From VFKU01 sp038916785 (GTDB lineage Bacteria > Hydrogenedentota > Hydrogenedentia > Hydrogenedentales > GCA-2746185), in the NCBI GenBank assembly GCA_038916785.1, contig JBCLBO010000006.1, forward strand, positions 1 through 64,000: a stretch of DNA of 64,000 bases. The letters are read 5' to 3'. The notes below the pieces were generated by a model. The model was not told where the DNA came from and did not search any database. It worked only from the letters and a program-made list of their open reading frames with translations. Made by a program: the position numbers and the translations under genes. This document shows, piece by piece, positions 56,172-64,000 of this stretch; positions within the stretch are counted from its first letter, which is position 1, and each line of letters starts with the position of its first letter.

Positions 56172-56999
56172 ATGTCCGCGAACTACACCGTCATTCGCAT
56201 CGACCGCCGGGGGCACGTCGCCGAAGTGGTGCTGAACAACCCGGCCAAACTGAACGCGATGGCGCCGATCTTCTTCGAGGAGATTAAAGCGGCATTTGAA
56301 GAGTTGGACGCGGACGACGGCGTGCGTGCAATCGTGTTGTGGGCCGAGGGGCGGCTGTTCACAGCGGGGCTGGACTTGTTCGCGGCGTCGGGGAACCTGC
56401 TCGCGGGCGGGGGCGGCGACCAGACGCCCGCGCAGAAGAGCCGCCACCTGTACAACGAGGTGAAGCGCCTGCAAGCCTGCTTCAGCGCGGCTGAGAAATG
56501 CCGCAAGCCGGTGATCGCGGCGGTGCATGGGCATTGCATCGGCGGCGGGGTGGACCTGACGACCGCCTGCGACATCCGGCTGTGTACGCAGGACGCGACC
56601 TTCTCGATTCACGAAACGAAGATCGCGATAGTCGCGGATGTCGGTACGCTGCAACGCATCTCGCGCGTGGTCGGCCCCGGCATGGCGCGCGAAATGGGCT
56701 ACACCGGCAAGCGCCTCACCGCGGACCGCGCGCTGCGCTGCGGACTCGTGAACGAGGTATACCCCGACAAGGACGCGCTGCTCGAAGGCGCGCGTGCGAT
56801 GGCGCAGGATATAGCCGCGAATTCGCCGCTGGCGGTCCAGGGCACCAAGCAAGTCCTGCAATACTCCGAACAACACAACCTAGAAGACGGCCTCGAATAC
56901 ATCGCCCAATACAACGCCGCGCATCTGATCTCGAATGACCTGACCGAAGCCGTGACGGCGTTCATGGAAAAGCGGGTGCCGGTGTTCAGCGGCCGGTAG
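56172..56999 (+). CDS. Enoyl-CoA hydratase family protein, dienoyl-CoA isomerase (ECH1) type
   Basis: A 275-residue crotonase-fold protein. The segment HETKIAIVADVGTLQRISR (about 147-165) is the signature of delta3,5-delta2,4-dienoyl-CoA isomerases, with Glu148 and Asp156 at the two acid-base positions. The oxyanion hole is supplied by the early TAGLDL and by HCIGGGVDL. Such enzymes shift double bonds during breakdown of unsaturated fatty acids with odd-numbered double bonds. AAGGAG seven bases before the ATG supports the start. It faces the acyl-CoA dehydrogenase gene tail to tail, so they are not one operon, though both belong to fatty-acid catabolism. Confidence 0.9.
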   Translation: MSANYTVIRIDRRGHVAEVVLNNPAKLNAMAPIFFEEIKAAFEELDADDGVRAIVLWAEGRLFTAGLDLFAASGNLLAGGGGDQTPAQKSRHLYNEVKRLQACFSAAEKCRKPVIAAVHGHCIGGGVDLTTACDIRLCTQDATFSIHETKIAIVADVGTLQRISRVVGPGMAREMGYTGKRLTADRALRCGLVNEVYPDKDALLEGARAMAQDIAANSPLAVQGTKQVLQYSEQHNLEDGLEYIAQYNAAHLISNDLTEAVTAFMEKRVPVFSGR

Positions 57000-57009
57000 G
57001 AAAAACGAA

Positions 57010-57114
57010 TATAGACAGGATTGACAGGATTTTTCAGGATGAACAGGATTTAATTTCGATAGGCTGTTCGGTCGCCAGAGAAATATCTTGTAAATCCTGA
57101 AAAATCCTGTCTAT
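57010..57114. repeat. Inverted intergenic repeat of the AATCCTGTC type between convergent genes
   Basis: The left arm contains TAGACAGGATTGACAGG and TTTTTCAGGAT (57012-57040); the right arm contains AAATCCTGAAAAATCCTGTC (57092-57111). The two arms are complementary over most of their length, so the element could also terminate both convergent genes. A shorter copy is at 54-70. Confidence 0.7.
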
Positions 57115-57119
57115 TGCCC

Positions 57120-58280
57120 TTACTTCCGCTGATCGAATCGTTTGCCGACGAGGGCCGACGCGATGTTTATCTTCTGAATATCGATCGTCCCGCCGGCGAT
57201 GCCCCAGCCCCAGGCGTCGCGGAGGCGGCGCTCCATGGGGAATTCGCGGGAGTAGCCGTAGCCGCCCATGAGCTGGACGGCATGGCCGGTGACTTCGCGG
57301 GCGATTTCGTTGGCGAAGCATTTGGCGACGCTGGACTCGAAGAGGCTGGGCAGGCCGTCTTGCGCGTTCACGGCGGCGCGGTGGATGAGCAGGCGCGCGG
57401 CCTCGACGCGCATGGCCATCTCGGCGAGCTTGAGCTGCACGGCCTGGAACTCGACGATGGGTTTGCCAAACTGTTGGCGCTCCTGCACGTAGCGCACGAC
57501 GTCATCGAGCGCGCCGGCGGCTTGCGCGAGGGCCTGGGTCGCGTTGCCGCAACGTTCGAGGTCGAAGGCTTCCATAAGTTTTTTGAAGCCGCCCGCGGGG
57601 ACGATCCTGTTTTCGATCGGGACCGTGACGTCGTCGAAGTAGATGTCCGCGCTAGGGACGCCTCGGAATCCCATGAGTTTTTCCTGATCGCCGAAGGTCA
57701 TGCCGGGTGTGCCTTTTTCGACATAGACGGCGCCGATGCCCTTCGCACCGGCATCCTTGGACATGCGCGAATAGACGACGTAGCCATCGGAGTGGCCCGC
57801 GCCGGAGCACCACCGTTTCGTGCCGTTGATGACGATCGTGTCGCCGCGAACGTCCGCGCGGGTCGTGAGATCAGTGAGCGCGGAGCCGGCTTCGGGCTCG
57901 GACATGGCGACGGCGACGATGATTTCGCCCGCGCACACGCGCGGCACGATGCGGCGGCGGAGCGCCTCGGGCGCGAAGAGTTCGATGGCGCGGACGGGGC
58001 CGACGTTGGCCTCGAAGATCGGAAAGGCTACGGCGGAGGAGACCTTGGCGAATTCCTCGAGGACGAGCAGCGCTTCGAGATTTCCCAGGCCGAGGCCGCC
58101 GTAGGCCTCGCTGACGTTGATGCCGAGGAAGCCCATCTCTGCGTATCGCCGCATCCACTCGCGCGAGAGCGGCTGGGCGGTGCGCTCGATTTCTTCGGCG
58201 ACGGTCCGCAGTTCATTCTGCGCGAACGCGCGCGCCGTCTGCTGGAGTGAAACCTGATCGGGGGTCAAACGGAAGTCCAT
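57120..58280 (-). CDS. Acyl-CoA dehydrogenase, isovaleryl/long-chain-type active site
   Basis: A 386-residue FAD-dependent enzyme of fatty-acid or branched-chain oxidation. Family blocks VAMSEPEAGSAL, QERQQFGKPIVEFQ and MGGYGYSREFPMERRLRDA are intact. In most members the catalytic Glu lies in 'IYEGT' near the C-terminus; here that segment is IAGGT (Gly363). Instead AFDLERCGNA has Glu242 at the position used as catalytic base by isovaleryl- and long-chain acyl-CoA dehydrogenases. The enzyme is therefore probably active with branched or long-chain substrates. The start ATG 58280 follows a GGAGGACGCCCC-like site. Confidence 0.92.
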   Translation of the reverse strand: MDFRLTPDQVSLQQTARAFAQNELRTVAEEIERTAQPLSREWMRRYAEMGFLGINVSEAYGGLGLGNLEALLVLEEFAKVSSAVAFPIFEANVGPVRAIELFAPEALRRRIVPRVCAGEIIVAVAMSEPEAGSALTDLTTRADVRGDTIVINGTKRWCSGAGHSDGYVVYSRMSKDAGAKGIGAVYVEKGTPGMTFGDQEKLMGFRGVPSADIYFDDVTVPIENRIVPAGGFKKLMEAFDLERCGNATQALAQAAGALDDVVRYVQERQQFGKPIVEFQAVQLKLAEMAMRVEAARLLIHRAAVNAQDGLPSLFESSVAKCFANEIAREVTGHAVQLMGGYGYSREFPMERRLRDAWGWGIAGGTIDIQKINIASALVGKRFDQRK

Positions 58281-58369
58281 GGGGCGTCCTCCGGAGTAGG
58301 GGAGGAATGCTGCCAGAGCGCGGCCGGCAGATCAATGGGGACCGTGGCCTGCCGGCGGAATGGCGGGGC

Positions 58370-58957
58370 CTATTTCTTGTCGTGGACGACCTGGGCCAGA
58401 CTGAGGAGCTTGGAGCTGATTGTCAGGCCGGAACGCCCCGCTTCGTCAATGTTGATTTCGATGCGGAGTTTGCTGTCTCGCTCGAAGAGCCGGATCACGC
58501 CGCCCTCTTCGGTAAAATTGTCATCGTCGCTCACGGACAAGACAGGTTTCGCGCGCACGGCCGCGAGGAAATCGTCCGCTCGTTTGTCATCCGTGGCGTC
58601 AATGTAGAGGATGTGACAGGACTCGGCATCTTTCTCCGCTGCGATATCGACCACTTGGATTTCGCGTGCGCCGACGGTTTTGCCGCGCACCGCGGTGGCA
58701 AGCGTTTTGGTCATACCCTCATTCCCGACGATTCCGATGACGATGGGCGCCGACGCATCCTTGAAGGCTGAATCGGGCCACTGGACGTAGTTTGAAAACT
58801 GGAACACGAACGCGGCCTTGAGTTCGTCGATGCGCGCCTTTTGTCCGGAGACGGGCCGCGCGAAGAGGGCGAGCCCGGCGAGCACGGCGACCGCCGCCAG
58901 CGCAAAGCGCGCGGCCCAAGAGCGGCGGGCGTTGTGTGTGCGTGTCAGAAGCGCCAT
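58370..58957 (-). CDS. YfiR-family (DUF4154) periplasmic protein
   Basis: A 195-residue exported protein with a signal peptide ending near RPVSGQ. LKAAFVFQFSNYVQWPDSAF and LSVSDDDNFTEEGGVIRLF are the start and end blocks of YfiR-type proteins. YfiR of Pseudomonas represses the diguanylate cyclase YfiN in the periplasm; the larger DUF4154 family is found next to TonB-dependent receptors and sensor proteins. Here it is the last gene after a receptor and a receptor remnant, with a 13-base overlap, but no sensor or cyclase follows. Confidence 0.88.
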   Translation of the reverse strand: MALLTRTHNARRSWAARFALAAVAVLAGLALFARPVSGQKARIDELKAAFVFQFSNYVQWPDSAFKDASAPIVIGIVGNEGMTKTLATAVRGKTVGAREIQVVDIAAEKDAESCHILYIDATDDKRADDFLAAVRAKPVLSVSDDDNFTEEGGVIRLFERDSKLRIEINIDEAGRSGLTISSKLLSLAQVVHDKK

Positions 58958-59439
58958 GTGATTTTTCCGTAGACGCCGCGCTGGATCTGCGTCGGGACGG
59001 CCAGCGTGATCACATCATCGTACTCTTCATGCTCGGAGTCAAGAAGATTGCGGTCGACCAGTGCGATTTCGAGGTCTTTGCGCGGCCGCCATGCGAGTCG
59101 GGCGTCGAGCTCGACGTAGTCACCGATGCCGAGGTTCTTGAGGTCGTCCACGTACCGTAGCGTGGTGGTCTCCTGGCTGGAGGCTGCGGGCACCCACGAG
59201 AGCAGCGCGATGAGGCCCCACAGCGCCAAGAGCGAAAGGCGGAGCAGCCAGGTCTGGGACATTCCGGGGGCGAAGGGGCGACCGAAACCCCGGGGTTCCT
59301 CCCCGCTGGATTCGATGGCCGATATCGATATTTCGTGAAGCGTTTGCATGGAGTTCTCGCCGTTCTTGATTGGCGCCCGGACGACCGCCGTACTGTCGCT
59401 CGCAGCGAAGGTACTTGCCGCGTCGTCCAGCCCGATCAT
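58945..59439 (-). pseudogene. TonB-dependent receptor remnant (N-terminal leader fused to last beta-strands)
   Basis: A 164-residue frame. Residues about 60-90 form a hydrophobic leader (WLLRLSLLALWGLIALL). From TTTLRYVDDL to the final GVYGKITWRF it matches, residue for residue over about 70 positions, the C-terminal end of the intact receptor encoded just upstream (for example YVELDARLAWRPRKDLEIAL versus YVEMDARLAWRPREDLELAL). The plug domain and most of the barrel (about 550 residues) are missing. It looks like a duplicate receptor with a large internal deletion; the reading frame remains open. Confidence 0.78.
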
Positions 59440-59466
59440 TTCGGATGCTCCTCAGGGTTCGCCAGC

Positions 59467-61557
59467 TCAGTGCTTTCCGCCGGGTTGGAACCTCCACGTG
59501 ACCTTGGCATACACGGCGCGCTGAACTTGCGTCGGCACTCCATTGACAAAGCTCGGAGCGAATTCATAATGGCCGCCGTCAAAGAGGTTCTGACCAACCA
59601 GGGCGAGTTCGAGATCTTCCCTGGGGCGCCACGCCAGGCGGGCATCCATTTCGACATAGGCGTCGACATCCAGCGAGGACAGCCGATCGACGAATCGAAA
59701 CGTGGTGTCAAACTCGACCTGGTGCGGAAGGTCCAGACGATTCTGCACGAAGAACTGGTGTTGCGGCGTGTCCGATTCGGTGACGGCAGTAACAGGATCG
59801 GCCGCCGGTGCGTCGACGTTAAGATCGAGGAACGAATACCCCGCCCGCACCTGCCACCGGGTCAGCGGGGCCCAATCCGCGGCGACCTCGAAGCCAAAGG
59901 CGTAGGCGTCCGTATTGTTGAAGGCTTCGAAGGGAATGACGGTGACGCCGTCCTCGACGAATGGCACGCCGAGGAATTCGATCGAACGGAGATTGGTGTA
60001 GTGGTTGTAGAAACCGGCGATATCCAGCGACAGCTCGTCGGTGACGCGCACGCGATACCCAAGTTCGCCTGCGAGAAGATCTTCGGCCTCGAAATCGTTG
60101 TTGCCTTGTAGGATGGCCTCGACCGGACCGACCGGACCCGCCGCCGTGAGGGCGCGCAGCCGGATGTCGTCCTCGGCTTGGGAGGGGGTGCGCACCGCGC
60201 GTGAAATCGCGGCCCACACGGTGTGACGATCGTTCGGTGACCAGCGCAAGCGAAGGTTGGGCTGCACTTCGACGCCGGTATAGCCGTTGTGCTCAATCTT
60301 GGCGCCGACGATGAGATGGAGTTTTTCGGTGAGCGCGATGTCATCCTGGACGAAACCGCTGATCGTCTGGTCGTTTCTGCGTTCGGGATCGAAGGAGATG
60401 AACTCCGAGCCGTCCGTGTCCGCCTGCGTGTGCCGGATCGCCAGCCCCCAGACGATTTCCTGATTGGTCCACGGTTGCAATTGGTGTTTAAAATCGAGAT
60501 CGAAGGTGTGGCGCGTTTCCTCGAAAGTGGCGTTTGCGCGCTGGTAGCCGTCGTAATAGGCGGCGAGCTCGATGTTGGAATCGTCGGAGAATACGCGGCG
60601 CCAGATCGCACCGAGGTTCCACGTGGCGGCGTCGGCATCCATCTTGACATCGCGTGTGAACGGGGCGTCGAGAAAATTAAGGGTGGTCTGTCCGTTGATG
60701 TCCAGCGACTGCGCATCTCCGTGAAGAGTGAGCGTGTCCTCCGAGGACAGCTCCCAGTCAATCCGGCCGCCCCCTTGGCCTCCTTGCCACGCGTCTTCAG
60801 CGTCTCCGCCGTTCGCGGCGCGACCCGCGTTGTCGTGCCGGAAGAACTGCCCATACACGCGATAATGGGCCGCGCCTTCGGCCAAGGCGCCGCCCCAGCG
60901 GGTCGTGAGGAACCCCTGGTCCTCCGTACCGCCGCCCCCGGAAACGAGGAGGCCTTGTGTGTCGGCCGCCTTCTTCGTGATGATGTTGATGACGCCGTTG
61001 ACTGCATTGGCGCCCCAGAGCGTGCCGCCGGGGCCTCGGATGACTTCGATGCGCTCGACGTCCTCGAGGACGACGTTCTGGAATTCCCAATACACGCCCG
61101 AGAACAGAGGGGTGTACACCGACCGGCCATCGATGAGCACGAGCAGCTTGTTCGCGAAAACTCCGCCGAATCCACGCGCGGTCACCGACCACGAGTTCGC
61201 TGTCAGCCGCGCGACTTCGACGCCGGGGACCGTACGAAGCAGATCAGGTATCGTCGTCGCTCCCGAACGGCGGATGTCTTCCTGTGTCAGAACGTAGATC
61301 GCAGCGGCGGCGTCCTGCTTGCGCTCCTTCTTCTTGGAGACGGACGTGACCTCAATGTTCATCAACTCTTCGATGGAGAGATTGACGAGGGAGGCCTCGG
61401 TTTCGACCGGCGCCTCAGGCGAGGCGTCCTGCGCGTGCCCGGCCGAGGCGATGAGGCCAAGCGCGATCGAACACAGCGCAGCGTGCATGAATCGCGCAGC
61501 GCGCTGACCGCACGCGAGGCGACGAGAAAGTTGGGTCCGATGACGCTGCACGCTCAT
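59467..61557 (-). CDS. TonB-dependent outer-membrane receptor
   Basis: A 696-residue outer-membrane receptor. The signal peptide ends near ASAGHAQ. LVNLSIEELMNIEVTSVSKK (about 57-76) is the N-terminal motif of the receptor group that travels with YfiR proteins. The plug domain is clear (VTARGFGGVFANKLLVLIDG, then IEVIRGPGGTLWGANAVNGV) and a 22-strand-type barrel follows, with a late TWRF strand. A short QPGGKH tail follows the usual terminal Phe. TAGGAGG before ATG 61557 is a strong ribosome-binding site. Ligand unknown. Confidence 0.93.
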   Translation of the reverse strand: MSVQRHRTQLSRRLACGQRAARFMHAALCSIALGLIASAGHAQDASPEAPVETEASLVNLSIEELMNIEVTSVSKKKERKQDAAAAIYVLTQEDIRRSGATTIPDLLRTVPGVEVARLTANSWSVTARGFGGVFANKLLVLIDGRSVYTPLFSGVYWEFQNVVLEDVERIEVIRGPGGTLWGANAVNGVINIITKKAADTQGLLVSGGGGTEDQGFLTTRWGGALAEGAAHYRVYGQFFRHDNAGRAANGGDAEDAWQGGQGGGRIDWELSSEDTLTLHGDAQSLDINGQTTLNFLDAPFTRDVKMDADAATWNLGAIWRRVFSDDSNIELAAYYDGYQRANATFEETRHTFDLDFKHQLQPWTNQEIVWGLAIRHTQADTDGSEFISFDPERRNDQTISGFVQDDIALTEKLHLIVGAKIEHNGYTGVEVQPNLRLRWSPNDRHTVWAAISRAVRTPSQAEDDIRLRALTAAGPVGPVEAILQGNNDFEAEDLLAGELGYRVRVTDELSLDIAGFYNHYTNLRSIEFLGVPFVEDGVTVIPFEAFNNTDAYAFGFEVAADWAPLTRWQVRAGYSFLDLNVDAPAADPVTAVTESDTPQHQFFVQNRLDLPHQVEFDTTFRFVDRLSSLDVDAYVEMDARLAWRPREDLELALVGQNLFDGGHYEFAPSFVNGVPTQVQRAVYAKVTWRFQPGGKH

Positions 61558-61874
61558 TTTTTCCTCCTACCCGCGATCCCCGGCGGGACGGACTAGGATG
61601 GCCTCGAAGGCGTCACAGCCAGTCCAGCGGGGTTAACTCTTGACCAACTTGAGCAGTTTTCGTGCCAGCGCGACGGAGTTCTGGGCGATTGCGGGATGTT
61701 GGCGTTTTTATCGAATTTCGATTGACCAGCGGTGGACAAATCTGTCAACTGAATACCATGACGCACAAATTTGGACGAAGCCGGTCTGCGACTGCGACGG
61801 CTGGCCGAAAATATATAGTACTAGATATCTATATTTTCAGGAGTTCGCAATTGAAACCCGTAGAGACATCGCGC

Positions 61875-61906
61875 CGCAATCCCCTGCGGGCCCGCAGGGG
61901 ATTGCG
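61875..61906. repeat. Perfect 32-base palindrome
   Basis: CGCAATCCCCTGCGGG is followed directly by its own reverse complement CCCGCAGGGGATTGCG. There is no loop, so it can form a cruciform or, as RNA, a long hairpin. Confidence 0.9.
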
Positions 61907-61966
61907 AAATTTCGGCGCTTGCGGGCCGACCCGGCCGGCCGCCAGGAATGGTCTGCGTAAATGGCT

Positions 61967-62025
61967 GATCGTAGTCCTCACGCTCCGCGTGATGGCGCTT
62001 CACGCGGAGCGTGAGGACCACGATC
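61967..62025. repeat. Long hairpin with 26-base arms
   Basis: The left arm GATCGTAGTCCTCACGCTCC-GCGTGA (61967-61992) pairs with 62000-62025 with a single mismatch. The loop is TGGCGCT. The inner 19 pairs are perfect. The core CTCACGCTCCGCGTGA resembles a known class of dispersed 'cgcggagcgtgaggac' repeats. Confidence 0.88.
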
Positions 62026-62177
62026 TCGGACCCACAGTGTCCGAAAACGGCTAGTGTCGAGTTCTCTGAATAGACAGTGCCAGTCAGCGGGCCAAGGCCC
62101 ATTTCAGCGTTGTAGGGCGCGCCACTGATGAAGACCAGTGTTACGCGGCAGTGGCAGGCTATTCGCAGGACTGGAGA

Positions 62178-62399
62178 CTAGCGGAAGCGGAAGGTAATGC
62201 GGCCTTTGGTGAGGTCGTAGGGCGACATTTCGATTTTTACTTTGTCGCCCGGGAGGATGCGGATGTAGTATTTGCGCATTTTTCCAGAGATATGAGCGAG
62301 GACGACGTGATCGTTATCGAGCTTCACGCGAAACATCGCGTTGGGCAGAGTCTCGGTCACGGTGCCTTCGAGTTCGAGGACCTTCTCTTTTTCTAACAA
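62178..62399 (-). CDS. infA: Translation initiation factor IF-1
   Basis: A 73-residue OB-fold protein that binds the ribosomal A site during initiation. The sequence ELEGTVTETLPNAMFRVKLD, with LAHISGKMRKYYIRILPGD, is almost the family consensus. The start is a TTG codon (62399), with AAGGA about ten bases upstream; no ATG is available in frame, which is unusual for this gene. It stands alone rather than in a ribosomal-protein operon. Confidence 0.96.
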   Translation of the reverse strand: MLEKEKVLELEGTVTETLPNAMFRVKLDNDHVVLAHISGKMRKYYIRILPGDKVKIEMSPYDLTKGRITFRFR

Positions 62400-62599
62400 G
62401 CAGCGGGGTTCCTTGGTGAGGCCTGGGCGAAGATCGCGCGGGGGCCGGACGGTTCTGCACTGCCTTATATCACGCCGGGAGCGTCTTTTGCACCTTCTTT
62501 GATAGGCCTAAAGTCCTGTGCGCGGGCGGCCGATAGTACTGGACGAGGGGCGGCAGCACGCCCAATTTAGAGGGTTGACCGCCCTCGCCGGGGTCTGCG
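62400..62599. other. Intergenic region upstream of infA
   Basis: About 200 bases between divergent genes. It should hold the infA promoter, but no clear boxes are seen on the minus strand. Confidence 0.3.
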
Positions 62600-62893
62600 G
62601 TGCGGGAGCAACGCGAAAACTACGAACCGGGGTCGTGGACGGAGCTCTATGGGAGCGTTCTGCGCCTGCGGCCCGTTTTGGAGCAGCCCCCAGGTAGTGC
62701 GGAGGCCGCGGAGGGATTGCGCGTTCATGGGGACTTCTGCCGGTGGCTTCGCATGTATCTTCTGAGCGCGGGGCAGGCCGATGAAGTCTCACTCGCGCGG
62801 CAGGAGACCGAGGCGGCCGTCGCGCTCGAGAACTGGCACGCGCTCTGGTCTGATGCGAAGGCTACCCGTCGAGACCGGTTAGTTGGGCGCTGA
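62600..62893 (+). CDS. Small hypothetical protein
   Basis: A 97-codon frame from GTG 62600. I do not recognise the family. It reads as a compact helical protein (SWTELYGSVLRLRPVLEQ, EVSLARQETEAAVALENWHA) with no signal peptide. The 3' end overlaps that of the SDR gene on the other strand by 32 bases. Composition resembles coding sequence, but support is only by eye. Confidence 0.4.
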   Translation: MREQRENYEPGSWTELYGSVLRLRPVLEQPPGSAEAAEGLRVHGDFCRWLRMYLLSAGQADEVSLARQETEAAVALENWHALWSDAKATRRDRLVGR

Positions 62894-63731
62894 TATTCCA
62901 CAGGCGTTCCTGAGCGTCGACGTCGTTGGAACTCGCCGAGGGCCGCGCGGGCTTGCACTTCACAAAATATCGTCCTGAGACACCGTCCACCTCCGGCGAC
63001 GAGGCCAGGTACACACTCGTGCGCGCGCCCTGCTCGGGACTGAGCATCAGCAACATCGCGGGCGCGCCGAGCGGCTGCAGCAGACGCGGGAAATCGGCAA
63101 TCTGTTTTCGGATGATGTTCGTGCGGACGACGCCGGGATGCAGGGCGTTCGCCGTGACGCCGCTGCCGCCGAGCCGGCGCGCGAGCGCGTGAGTGAACAT
63201 GACGTTGGCCAACTTCGCAGTGCTGTACACGGACATCGAACGATAACGAGTCTCGCTCTGCACGTCGTCGAAGTCCAGTCTCCCGCGATGGTGCATGGTG
63301 GATGCGACCACGACGACGCGCGACGGCGCGCTTCGTTTCAGTGTGTCGAGAAGCAGACCCGTGAGCAAGAAGTGTCCGAGATGATTCACGCCGAAGATCA
63401 TCTCGAAGCCGTCGCGAGTGACCTGGCGCTTGCCCGGCATCACGCCCGCGTTGTTCACGAGAACGTCGAGGCGCTGGAATGCTTGACGGAACTCTCGTGC
63501 GAAACTGCGGATGCTCTGTAGCGAGGCGAGGTCGAGTTCCATCACGACGCCTTTGCCCGGGCCGCCGCGAGATTCGATGTCGCGCAGCGCTTCCGCCGCC
63601 TTGGCGGCGTCGCGGCAGGCCAGCACGACTGTCGCTCCTTGATTGACAAGGGCTGCGGCCGTTTCGAGGCCGATGCCCGTATTCGCACCGGTGACGATGC
63701 AGACCTTGCCGGTCATGCCGCTGTTGCTCAC
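62862..63731 (-). CDS. Short-chain dehydrogenase (retinol-dehydrogenase-like SDR)
   Basis: A 289-residue NADP-type SDR with cofactor motif TGANTGIG (14-21), NNAGVM, the catalytic Ser in VVVVASTMHH and YSTAK as the Tyr-x-x-x-Lys pair. The long FGVNHLGHFLLTGLLLDTL helix is typical of the retinol-dehydrogenase-like and related 'extended substrate' SDRs, whose bacterial substrates are mostly unknown. GAGGAGGG five bases before GTG 63731 supports the start; ATG 63716 is an in-frame alternative. Confidence 0.9.
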   Translation of the reverse strand: MSNSGMTGKVCIVTGANTGIGLETAAALVNQGATVVLACRDAAKAAEALRDIESRGGPGKGVVMELDLASLQSIRSFAREFRQAFQRLDVLVNNAGVMPGKRQVTRDGFEMIFGVNHLGHFLLTGLLLDTLKRSAPSRVVVVASTMHHRGRLDFDDVQSETRYRSMSVYSTAKLANVMFTHALARRLGGSGVTANALHPGVVRTNIIRKQIADFPRLLQPLGAPAMLLMLSPEQGARTSVYLASSPEVDGVSGRYFVKCKPARPSASSNDVDAQERLWNISAQLTGLDG

Positions 63732-63813
63732 GAGTGCCCTCCTCTACGATTACGATAACGACGACGATAACGATTACGATACCGAAAGGGAAGAGGGGCG
63801 AGGGCAGCGAACG
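63732..63813. repeat. CGATTACGATAACGACG-type low-complexity run
   Basis: Positions 63742-63781 consist of imperfect six-base units such as CGATTA, CGATAA and CGACGA. The run is related in style to GATTACGAGCAC at 18001-18033. It lies between divergent genes, so it is close to both promoters. Confidence 0.65.
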
Positions 63814-64000
63814 ATGATGGTGGACTTGCGCAGCGACACGTTGACTCGGCCGACCGCGGGTATGCGCGCGGCGATGGCTGCGGCGGAAGTGGGGGACGAC
63901 GTCTTCGGCGAGGACCCCACGGTGAATCGTTTGCAGGAGCGGGTCGCGCAATTGCTCGGGAAGGACGCGGCGCTCTTCGTGCCGAGCGGGACGATGGCGA
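63814..64000 (+). CDS. ltaE: Threonine aldolase (partial, runs off the window)
   Basis: The first 62 codons of a PLP-dependent low-specificity L-threonine aldolase, which cleaves threonine to glycine and acetaldehyde. VDLRSDTLTRPTAGMRAAMA, then VGDDVFGEDPTVNRLQERVA and ALFVPSGTMA are the characteristic N-terminal blocks. Start is ATG 63814 or 63817, after GAGGGCAGCGAACG. The 3' part lies beyond the window. Confidence 0.9.
   Translation, partial: MMVDLRSDTLTRPTAGMRAAMAAAEVGDDVFGEDPTVNRLQERVAQLLGKDAALFVPSGTMA

Larger units (their letters stand above)
61558..62177. other. 620-base intergenic region with two large hairpins
   Basis: No gene is supported on either strand. It contains the perfect palindrome at 61875-61906 and the long hairpin at 61967-62025 (listed separately) and an AT-rich stretch ATATATAGTACTAGATATC at about 61809-61827. 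The receptor promoter should lie within 61558-61700. Confidence 0.5.

Noticed and set aside
61640..62054. Small frames (106 and 130 codons) in the 620-base gap
   Set aside because: They run through the palindromes and repeats and have no domain or ribosome-binding site.

Overview
The window is high-GC, gene-dense bacterial DNA with short operons on both strands. Several gene types point to the Planctomycetota or a relative such as Candidatus Hydrogenedentota: two loci pairing DUF1501 proteins with planctomycete-type DUF1549/DUF1553/cytochrome proteins, a Tat-exported Gfo/Idh/MocA protein, a sulfatase ending in a CFI-box C-terminal domain, FG-GAP and thrombospondin-type-3 surface proteins, and a TonB-dependent receptor. 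This placement is an inference from gene content; there is no rRNA gene here to test it.

Layout. 1-9 kb: the C-terminal part of a flippase-like membrane protein, then an RND efflux operon with one lipoprotein adaptor and two RND permeases. 9-11 kb: a secreted seven-repeat FG-GAP protein behind a good sigma70-like promoter. 11-17 kb: housekeeping genes tpiA, secG, murA, hisD and hisC. 17-22 kb: an SDR, a binding protein and ATPase of an ABC importer with no permease, a degenerate HD-GYP protein and deoC. 22-27 kb: a secreted metalloprotease-like protein, an ApbE flavin transferase, a Tat-exported oxidoreductase and a YceI lipoprotein. 27-31 kb: tRNA-Val(GAC), then a small sugar-modification group (YdjC deacetylase, GNAT, methyltransferase) and a convergent methyltransferase. 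31-44 kb: two DUF1501/cytochrome operons with opposite gene order, separated by a DedA remnant. 44-47 kb: a damaged locus in which ABC ATPases, a DUF4097 protein and an SGNH hydrolase carry frameshifts, a stop codon and apparent deletion joints. 47-56 kb: a sulfatase, a dienelactone hydrolase and a glpD / AGPS-like / FGGY-kinase operon. 56-62 kb: a dienoyl-CoA-isomerase-like protein, an acyl-CoA dehydrogenase, and a TonB receptor / truncated receptor / YfiR operon. 62-64 kb: infA, an SDR and the start of a threonine aldolase gene.

The spaces between genes are rich in short palindromic repeats of at least six families, several present in two or more copies in this window and several resembling intergenic repeats seen across unrelated phyla. 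One copy sits exactly where the dedA gene is cut. Remnant genes recur in the window: flippase, DedA, an ABC ATPase half, SGNH hydrolase and a receptor C-terminus.

I did not find a clear-cut new defence or mobile system. The most promising unexplained items are the shared C-terminal 'DFP[VI]LPL + membrane helix + basic tail' of two secreted proteins, the RND pair in which one pump lacks most of the proton-relay residues, and the paired DUF1501/cytochrome loci. No database search was run. Calls rest on motif recognition, and starts were chosen from ribosome-binding sites and overlaps.
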